Source: Streptomyces sp. NBC_00433
GTDB taxonomy: Bacteria > Actinomycetota > Actinomycetes > Streptomycetales > Streptomycetaceae
Length of the DNA: 64,000 bases
NCBI GenBank assembly: GCA_036015235.1
Contig: CP107926.1
Span: forward strand, 7,918,001-7,982,000
Reading direction: 5' to 3'
The position numbers and the translations under genes were made by a program. Below the pieces are notes generated by a model that was given only the letters and a program-made list of their open reading frames with translations, was not told where the DNA came from and made no database searches. The first letter of the stretch is position 1. Each line of letters begins with the position of its first letter. Positions 58,432-64,000 of the stretch are shown piece after piece.

Positions 58432-58463
58432 AGCCCCCGGTCACGGGGGAACAACCGGGGGCT
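58432..58463. terminator. Terminator facing the small kinase gene
   Basis: AGCCCCCGGT (58432-58441) and ACCGGGGGCT (58454-58463) form a perfect 10-bp stem; GCGGCC (58476-58481) and GGCCGC (58488-58493) form a second. Both lie just beyond the kinase stop on the minus strand. Confidence 0.8.
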
Positions 58464-58536
58464 CCGTGCTACGTGGCGGCCTTCCGGGGCCGCTTGGTTG
58501 AAAACGTAATTGCTCCGCGCGGAGCGGTCAAGTGTG

Positions 58537-59151
58537 TCACCGCGTGTGACTGTTCAGGCCGGGAGCGACGCGATACCCGGTGGGGGTCTGGTGGACCAGG
58601 AGGTCCGCGAAGGGCCGCGTCGGATCGTGCGCGAAGTGCTCGTCCTCCGCCGCCGACCACCCGGTCCAGAAGTGCTCGAGTCCGGGGCCGTCCCGGCGGA
58701 TCCCGCGCTGCCGGGCGGTGGCCGGGCCGACCTCCAGCCACAGGGTGAGGGCCAGCGAGGGGCGCAGGGCGCGCTGCCCGGTGCCGACCCCTTCGAGGAG
58801 GACCACCGGCGCCGCCGGGACGACCCGCTCGCCGGCGAACCGCCGCGCGGTCCAGTCGTAGACCCGGTGCCGGGCGTCCCGGCCTTCGCGGAAGGGCGTG
58901 AGCACCTCCGCGACGAGCCGTCCCGCCCAGCCGAACGGCTCCTCGTGGGTGGCCAGATCGTCGGTGTGCAGCACCGGTACGCCGCCGGCCTCCTCCGCGA
59001 GCCGCGCGGCGAGGGTGGACTTGCCGGCGCCCGCGTGGCCGTCGACGGCCACCAGGCGCACCGGGCCGCAGGACGGCGGCAGCAGGTCCAGCATGCCGGC
59101 GAGTTCGCGCAGCGACAGCGGCGGGGGCCCGGCCGGGCCGTGTGCGTCCAT
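58537..59151 (-). CDS. Small P-loop kinase, uridine-kinase-like
   Basis: A 204-residue ATP-binding protein with Walker A GHAGAGKSTLAARL near residue 40, a DDLATHEEPFGW segment near residue 65 resembling the uridine/phosphoribulokinase substrate loop, and LEGVGTGQRALRP near residue 119 as a Walker-B-like strand. The substrate is not clear. ATG at 59151; the frame is open further upstream without a good ribosome site. Divergent from the peptidase gene. Confidence 0.82.
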   Translation of the reverse strand: MDAHGPAGPPPLSLRELAGMLDLLPPSCGPVRLVAVDGHAGAGKSTLAARLAEEAGGVPVLHTDDLATHEEPFGWAGRLVAEVLTPFREGRDARHRVYDWTARRFAGERVVPAAPVVLLEGVGTGQRALRPSLALTLWLEVGPATARQRGIRRDGPGLEHFWTGWSAAEDEHFAHDPTRPFADLLVHQTPTGYRVAPGLNSHTR

Positions 59152-59248
59152 GAACGGCGAGCATAGGGCCGCCCGCACGGCGGCCCGGTGAGCGCCGGGC
59201 CGTAAAAGATCGCGAGTTCGGGGGGCACCGCCGTCTACCGTGGTCGGT

Positions 59249-60382
59249 GTGACCGACTCAACCGACGCAAGCGACTCGCTCCATCCCGCCGAGCGGCTCG
59301 GACTCGCCAGGAAGGCCACCGCGGACGCGGGGGTGGACGCACTGCTGGTCTCGCCCGGCGCGGACCTGCGGTATCTGACCGGCTACCAGGCGCTGCCGCT
59401 GGAGCGGCTGACCTGCCTGGTGGTGCCGGCCGAGGGGGAGCCCTTCCTGGTGGTGCCCGCGCTGGAGCGGCCCGCCGCGCAGGCCTCGCCGGCCGGTGCC
59501 CTCGGCGTGGAGATCACCGGCTTCGCCGAGACCGACGACGCCTACGCGCTGATCGCCCGCCGGCTGCCTCCCGGGGTGCGCCGCTTCGCGGTCGACAACC
59601 ACATGTGGGCCGAGAAGCTGCTGGCCTTCCAGGCCGCGCTGCCCGACGCGCAGGCGTGCCTGGCCGGCGATGTGCTCACCGAGCTGCGGGTACGCAAGAG
59701 CCCCGCCGAGGTGGCGGCGCTGCGCCGGGCGGGCGGTGCCATCGACCGGGTGCACCGCAGGATGGGGGAGTGGCTGCGGGCAGGGCGCACCGAGCGCGAG
59801 GTCGCCAAGGACATCGCGGACGCCATCGTGGAGGCCGGCCACGTGACGGTGGACTTCGTGATCGTCGGTTCCGGCCCCAACAGCGCGAGCCCGCACCACG
59901 AGGTGTCGGACCGGGTGATCCGCGCGGGCGACCCGGTGGTGGTCGACATCGGCGGCACCACGGCCGACGGCTACTGCTCGGACTCCACCCGCACCTATGC
60001 GGTCGGCGAGCCGCCCGCGGCCTTCCGCGAGCTGTACGAGGTGCTGCTGCGCGCGCAGACCGCGCAGACCGACGCGGTGCGGCCCGGCGTCACCGCCGAG
60101 GAGCTGGACGCGGTCGGCCGGGACATCATCACCGCGGCCGGCTACGGCGAGCACTTCATCCACCGCACCGGGCACGGCATCGGCATGGAGTCACACGAGG
60201 AGCCGTACATCGTGGCGGGCAGCCGGCGGGCGCTCGCGCCCGGCATGGCCTTCTCGATCGAGCCCGGCATCTATCTGCCCGGCACCTTCGGCGCGCGCAT
60301 CGAGGACATCGCGGTGTGCACCGAAGACGGCGGCGAGCGGCTGAATCTGACCGGGCGTGACCTGGTGGTCCTTCCCGGCTGA
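59249..60382 (+). CDS. M24 metallopeptidase, Xaa-Pro aminopeptidase family
   Basis: A 377-residue cytoplasmic peptidase. It has a creatinase-like N-terminal domain and a pita-bread domain with all metal ligands: Asp in VVDIGGTTADGYCSD (two Asp), His in HRTGHGIGME, Glu in SIEPGIYLPG and Glu in RIEDIAV. Dipeptides with Pro are the likely substrates. Two in-frame GTGs compete: 59240 and 59249. A TACCGT at 59236-59241 could be a -10 box leaving the mRNA leaderless at 59249, which was chosen. Confidence 0.92.
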   Translation: MTDSTDASDSLHPAERLGLARKATADAGVDALLVSPGADLRYLTGYQALPLERLTCLVVPAEGEPFLVVPALERPAAQASPAGALGVEITGFAETDDAYALIARRLPPGVRRFAVDNHMWAEKLLAFQAALPDAQACLAGDVLTELRVRKSPAEVAALRRAGGAIDRVHRRMGEWLRAGRTEREVAKDIADAIVEAGHVTVDFVIVGSGPNSASPHHEVSDRVIRAGDPVVVDIGGTTADGYCSDSTRTYAVGEPPAAFRELYEVLLRAQTAQTDAVRPGVTAEELDAVGRDIITAAGYGEHFIHRTGHGIGMESHEEPYIVAGSRRALAPGMAFSIEPGIYLPGTFGARIEDIAVCTEDGGERLNLTGRDLVVLPG

Positions 60383-60533
60383 GCGCCACAGGACCAGACC
60401 AATGTTGGTGGCGCCACGCGGCCGGAAAACCTGGTGGAAAGGGCTGCCGGGCTGCGATGGTGGTGCGACCCTGCCGCCGGGCGGCGCGCGGGGGTGTCCC
60501 GTACCCGTCGAGGGAAAACGAGGGGATTCAGCC

Positions 60534-61940
60534 ATGAGCAGTAACGCTCCCCGCCGGGCCGTGATCGCCGCGGCGCTGGCCGCTGCCGCGGCCGCGGCGA
60601 CCACCGCCACGGCGCAGTCCGCGTCGGCCGAGCCGTCCGGCGCCGCCGCGCCCGGCGCCCTGCCGGCGCGGCACGGCCGGAGCGGTGCGTCCGACAGCGC
60701 GCCGGTGGACTACCACGGCTGGACGAGCTTCGCCGACTGGCTCTTCGGCGCGCACGCGGGCACCCGCCCGGTGCCCGGTCCGCGGCCGGGCCTGGAGATC
60801 GGCCGGGCCACCGGCACGCTGGACTACACCGACCCGCACACCGGTATCACCGGCACCTGGGAGTCGGCGTCCTGGACCTCCCCGGTGCGCAAGGTCCCGC
60901 ACCCGGCGAGCGAGCTGATCTCGTCGTGGAACGCGCACACCCCGGCGGGCACCTGGATCCAGGTGGAGCTGCTCGGCACCTACACCGACGGCACCGCGAC
61001 CCCGGCGTACATCATGGGCCGCTGGACCGCGGGCGACGGCGACGAGGACATCCGGCGCACCTCGGTGGACGACCAGACCGACGGCAGGAGCAGCATCTGG
61101 ACGGACACCTTCTCCATCGACGACGCGGCGGTCGGCCCGCTGCTCGCCTCGTACCGGCTGCGGCTGACGCTCTTCCGCAAGCCCGGCAGCAGGCTGACGC
61201 CGACGGTGTGGCGGCTCGGCGCGATGGCGTCGAACATCCCGGACCGCTTCACCGTGCCGGCCTCGGTGCCCGGCGAGGCCAAGGGCGTGGAGCTGCCGGT
61301 GCCCGCGTACTCGCAGAACATCCACAAGGGGCAGTACCCGGAGTACGACAACGGCGGCGAGGCCTGGTGCAGCCCGACGTCGTCCACCATGGTCATCGAA
61401 TACTGGGGCCGCGGCCCGACCGCGCAGCAGCTGTCCTGGGTGGACCCGTCGTACGCGGACCCGCAGGTCGACCAGGGCGCCCGCTACACCTACGACTACC
61501 AGTACGAGGGCTGCGGCAACTGGCCTTTCAACGCGGCCTACGCGGCCACGTACAAGGACATGCAGGGCGTCATCACCCGGCTGCACTCGCTGAACGACGT
61601 GGAGAAGCTGATCAAGGCCGGCATCCCGGTGATAACCTCCCAGTCCTTCCTCGCCTCCGAGCTGGACGGCGCCGGCTACGGCACGTCGGGGCACCTGATG
61701 TGCCTGGTGGGCTTCACCGCCGAGGGCGACGTGGTCGCCAACGACCCGGCGAGCGACAGCGACGCGGTGGTCCGCAACGTCTACAAGCGGGCGCAGTTCG
61801 AGACGATCTGGCTGCGCACGAAGCGGATCAACGCCTCCGGCGGGGTCAGCGGCGGCACCGGCGGGGTCTGCTACCTGTACTTCCCCGCGAAGCCGAGCCC
61901 GGGGCAGCGGCGGGCGCTCGCCGCGGTCGGGGTGGTGTGA
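60534..61940 (+). CDS. Secreted C39-like (papain-fold) peptidase
   Basis: A 468-residue protein exported through a signal peptide (RRAVIAAALAAAAAAAT then TATAQSASA). An N-terminal beta-rich region (about residues 55-255) precedes a C39-like peptidase domain with nucleophile Cys279 in EAWCSPTSSTMV, His387 in SGHLMCLVGF and the third residue in ANDPAS. The AGGGGA at 60521-60526 supports the ATG at 60534. It is not linked to an ABC exporter or a bacteriocin, so it is likely a free extracellular protease. Confidence 0.87.
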   Translation: MSSNAPRRAVIAAALAAAAAAATTATAQSASAEPSGAAAPGALPARHGRSGASDSAPVDYHGWTSFADWLFGAHAGTRPVPGPRPGLEIGRATGTLDYTDPHTGITGTWESASWTSPVRKVPHPASELISSWNAHTPAGTWIQVELLGTYTDGTATPAYIMGRWTAGDGDEDIRRTSVDDQTDGRSSIWTDTFSIDDAAVGPLLASYRLRLTLFRKPGSRLTPTVWRLGAMASNIPDRFTVPASVPGEAKGVELPVPAYSQNIHKGQYPEYDNGGEAWCSPTSSTMVIEYWGRGPTAQQLSWVDPSYADPQVDQGARYTYDYQYEGCGNWPFNAAYAATYKDMQGVITRLHSLNDVEKLIKAGIPVITSQSFLASELDGAGYGTSGHLMCLVGFTAEGDVVANDPASDSDAVVRNVYKRAQFETIWLRTKRINASGGVSGGTGGVCYLYFPAKPSPGQRRALAAVGVV

Positions 61941-62018
61941 CAAGGGGGCGCTGCGGGCGCTCCTGACCCGCGGTGGCGGCCGGCGCCCGTGACGTGCGGC
62001 GGCCGCCCGGGGCACACG

Positions 62019-62064
62019 ATTGGTAGAGACCAATTTGTGGATTGCTCTAAAGGTCTGGACCAAC
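62019..62064 (+). promoter_or_regulatory. Two DasR-type (dre) sites before the chitinase gene
   Basis: ATTGGTAGAGACCAAT (62019-62034) and AAAGGTCTGGACCAAC (62049-62064) are two copies of a palindrome close to the dre consensus A(C/G)TGGTCTAGACCA(C/G)T recognised by DasR, the GlcNAc-responsive GntR regulator. Chitinase genes of S. coelicolor carry such paired repeats. A TTGACG (62068-62073) with GATTCT 17 bp on (62091-62096) is a likely promoter directly downstream, so a bound repressor would block it. Confidence 0.85.
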
Positions 62065-62127
62065 TTATTGACGGGTCCGCGTCAGAGCAGGATTCTGCTG
62101 GCACGTTCCCCCACAGGAGGTCCATAC

Positions 62128-63363
62128 GTGAAGCGTCTCCATGCACTGTGTTCCGGCGTGGCCGCCGCCGTCCTCGCCGTGGCAGGGCTCGGCGCGACCG
62201 CCGCGCTCGGCGCCGGCCAGGCCGGCGGCGCCACGGTGTCGGCGAACGCGCTGAGCAGTCAGTGGTACGCCGCCGCCCCCTACCTGATGCCGACCGACAA
62301 CAATCCGCCGGACGCGGCCGCGATCATGGACGCCACCGGCCTCAAGGCCTTCCAGCTCGCCTTCATCCTGGCCCCCAACGGCGGCGGCTGCAGCCCGACC
62401 TGGGGCGGCACCAGCGCGGTCTCCTCGGACACGGCGGTCGGCAACGTGATCTCGGCGATCCGCGCCAAGGGCGGTGACGTCTCGGTCTCCATCGGCGGCT
62501 ACGGCGGCACCAAGCTCGGCCAGGCCTGCTCCGACTCCGCCTCCACGGCCGCCGCCTACCAGCAGGTCATCAACAAATACCAGCTCAAGGCGATGGACTT
62601 CGACCTGGAGGAGCCGGAGTACGAGAACACCGCCGCCGTCTCGCACGAGATCGGCGCCGCCAAGATCCTCCAGCAGAACAACCCCGGCCTGTTCATCTCG
62701 GTGACCACCGCGGGCACCGCGGCCGGCACCGGCTGGTTCGGCCAGCAGATGCTCAACGAGGCCAAGGCGCAGGGCTTCACGCCCGACAACTTCTCCATCA
62801 TGCCCTTCGACGGCGGCTTCAACGGCGCCGCGTCGCAGACCTCCGCGCTGACCGCCTTCAACGGCCTGCTCAAGACCACCTTCGGCTGGGACACCGCCAC
62901 CGCGTACGCGCACGAGGGCTTCTCCGGCATGAACGGCCGCAGCGACTCGGGCGAGTACTTCTACCAGGCGGACTTCCAGACCGTCCTGAACTACGCGACC
63001 AGCAACCACATGGGCCGCTTCACCTTCTGGTCGCTCAACCGGGACCGCCAGTGCAGCCCGCCGGACAACGGCACCACGTCCGGCACGTGCAGCAGCGTGG
63101 CGCAGCAGCCCTGGGACTTCGCGAAGTTCTCGGTGAAGTTCGCCGGCGTGACCCCGCCGACCAACCCGCCCACCACCCCGCCGACCACCCCGCCGGGCGG
63201 CGGCACCTGCACGGTCGGCGAGTGGAGCGCGTCCGCGGTCTACGTCGGCGGCAACGAGGTCGCGCACAAGAGCCACAAGTGGAAGGCCAAGTGGTGGACC
63301 ACCAACGAGGAGCCCGGCACGACCGGTGAATGGGGAGTGTGGCAGGACGAGGGCGCCTGCTGA
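62128..63363 (+). CDS. Secreted GH18 chitinase with C-terminal CBM5/12
   Basis: A 411-residue extracellular chitinase. The signal peptide (residues 1-32, HALCSGVAAAVLAVAGLGATAA) leads into a GH18 barrel (about 45-345) with SIGGYGG at residues 121-127 and the catalytic DxDxE at Asp157, Asp159, Glu161 (MDFDLEEPE). A Pro/Thr linker and a chitin-binding module (about 361-411, with the WxxxxVYxxGxxV pattern and aromatic KWKAKWW) follow. GTG at 62128 has AGGAGG at 62115-62120. Control by GlcNAc through the dre pair is expected. Confidence 0.95.
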   Translation: MKRLHALCSGVAAAVLAVAGLGATAALGAGQAGGATVSANALSSQWYAAAPYLMPTDNNPPDAAAIMDATGLKAFQLAFILAPNGGGCSPTWGGTSAVSSDTAVGNVISAIRAKGGDVSVSIGGYGGTKLGQACSDSASTAAAYQQVINKYQLKAMDFDLEEPEYENTAAVSHEIGAAKILQQNNPGLFISVTTAGTAAGTGWFGQQMLNEAKAQGFTPDNFSIMPFDGGFNGAASQTSALTAFNGLLKTTFGWDTATAYAHEGFSGMNGRSDSGEYFYQADFQTVLNYATSNHMGRFTFWSLNRDRQCSPPDNGTTSGTCSSVAQQPWDFAKFSVKFAGVTPPTNPPTTPPTTPPGGGTCTVGEWSASAVYVGGNEVAHKSHKWKAKWWTTNEEPGTTGEWGVWQDEGAC

Positions 63364-63384
63364 CAGGCCATCGATCTGGCCGAA

Positions 63385-63433
63385 AAACGATGGTGGACCC
63401 GTGGTGACCGTCACCACGGGTCCACCATCGTTT
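63385..63433 (+). terminator. 23-bp perfect hairpin terminator after the chitinase gene
   Basis: AAACGATGGTGGACCCGTGG... at 63385-63407 pairs without mismatch with 63411-63433 across a 3-base loop, 22 bp after the stop. It is the longest perfect stem in the window. Confidence 0.9.
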
Positions 63434-63540
63434 CTGCGCTTGCCCTGCACTGTGTGCGCAGATTCGCCGTGGCGCGTTTTCGCACCTGTACATGCCGGTG
63501 TTTGTTGACCGAAAACGGACCTGTCATCTCCGGTTGCGTG

Positions 63541-63569
63541 TTTCGCTCCGAACACGTGATCAGTAGCCT
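63541..63569 (+). promoter_or_regulatory. Possible promoter of the methyltransferase gene
   Basis: TTTCGC (63541-63546) and TAGCCT (63564-63569) are spaced 17 bp, about 80 bp before the GTG at 63649. Confidence 0.35.
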
Positions 63570-63648
63570 CGCTGAGTACGCGGCCCACCGTCCGCGAGAG
63601 TTGACTCCGGACGCGCATACCCGGCCCCACGACCTGGAGACTCCCACC

Positions 63649-64000
63649 GTGACCGACCGTCCCTCCTGGGCTCCCCCCGGCATCGACATCACCGTGCCCA
63701 GCGTGTCGCGGGTCTACGACTACTACCTCGGCGGTTCGCACAACTTCGAAGTCGACCGTGAAGCGGCCAGGCACGTGCTCAAATCCGTGCCCGCGATGCC
63801 GAAAGTCGGCCAGGCCAACCGGGCGATGATGCGCCGCGCGGTGCGGTACGCGCTCGGGCGGGGCATCGACCAGTTCCTCGACATCGGCTCGGGCATCCCG
63901 ACCTTCGGCAATGTGCACGAGGTCGTCCACGCGCTGAACCCCGAGGCGAACGTCGTCTACGTCGACAACGACCCGGTCGCGGTCGCCCACAGCAAGGCGG
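63649..64000 (+). CDS. SAM-dependent methyltransferase of the DUF574/SAV2177 type (3' truncated)
   Basis: The visible 117 residues start MTDRPSWAPPGIDITVPSVS, pass through RVYDYYLGGSHNFEVDRE and reach the SAM motif QFLDIGSGIPTFGNVHEV. This N-terminus is shared by a large streptomycete family of putative methyltransferases, often several dozen per genome and often near regulatory genes. GTG at 63649 follows GGAGA at 63636-63640. The coding sequence runs off the window. Confidence 0.9.
   Translation, partial: MTDRPSWAPPGIDITVPSVSRVYDYYLGGSHNFEVDREAARHVLKSVPAMPKVGQANRAMMRRAVRYALGRGIDQFLDIGSGIPTFGNVHEVVHALNPEANVVYVDNDPVAVAHSKA

Noticed and set aside
60534..61940. Bacteriocin-processing C39 ABC exporter
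   Set aside because: The protein has a signal peptide and no ATPase or transporter helices; it is a free secreted peptidase.

Overview
The window is high-GC DNA from a streptomycete (Streptomyces or a near relative such as Actinacidiphila or Kitasatospora). The evidence is the actinobacterial integration host factor, the helicase-less PriA, the GuaB1-type reductase, the extreme G/C third-position codon use, DasR-type boxes before a chitinase, and a housekeeping gene order that, from memory, matches the SCO1487-SCO1438 region of S. coelicolor. No rRNA, tRNA or CRISPR array was seen.

Layout. (1) 1-10.2 kb: pyrimidine operon pyrR(partial)-pyrB-pyrC-membrane protein-carA-carB-pyrD-pyrF, mostly with stop/start overlaps. 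(2) 10.5-14.7 kb: sIHF, gmk, rpoZ, coaBC, metK, with hairpin terminators after rpoZ and metK. (3) 15.0-25.9 kb: priA, a 450-bp nested inverted-repeat element, a small HTH protein, def, fmt, rsmB, an MMPL exporter, rpe, a SorC-type regulator and a barstar-like gene. (4) 25.9-36.8 kb: an accessory island bounded by a decayed DDE-integrase fragment on the left and a decayed tyrosine-recombinase fragment on the right. It holds a secreted GH11 xylanase with CBM2, a UvrA2-like ATPase, a secreted GH8 Rex-like exo-oligoxylanase, a GNAT/ATP-grasp fusion, a convergent adenylation-domain/membrane fusion, and the remains of a GH74 xyloglucanase. (5) 36.8-42.5 kb: guaB1 and an Lrp-type regulator, a stress-type PRC-barrel protein behind a sigma-B-like promoter, then a two-gene operon (C-N hydrolase plus tryptophan-2-monooxygenase-like flavoenzyme) that could turn an aromatic amino acid into its acetamide and then the acid. 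(6) 42.6-47.1 kb: DUF5995 protein and XRE regulator (divergent), then MFS transporter and ROK regulator sharing a palindromic operator. (7) 47.2-53.5 kb: FMN riboswitch and ribD-ribE-pnuC/ribM-ribBA-ribH, followed by hisE-hisG and a PH-like membrane protein. (8) 53.7-64 kb: two tandem CNNM/CorC-like proteins, an EccA-like AAA+ ATPase, a small P-loop kinase, a Xaa-Pro peptidase, a secreted C39-like peptidase, a GH18 chitinase behind two DasR-like sites, and the start of a DUF574-type methyltransferase.

The most unusual content is the island: two xylan-active secreted enzymes acting in sequence (endo-xylanase, then reducing-end exo-oligoxylanase), a broken xyloglucanase, and a convergent overlapping pair of ATP-using fusion proteins (GNAT-ATP-grasp; adenylation domain on a membrane anchor) with no carrier-protein domain nearby. 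That pair is the best candidate for an undescribed pathway. Several intergenic regions carry long inverted repeats that no gene explains.
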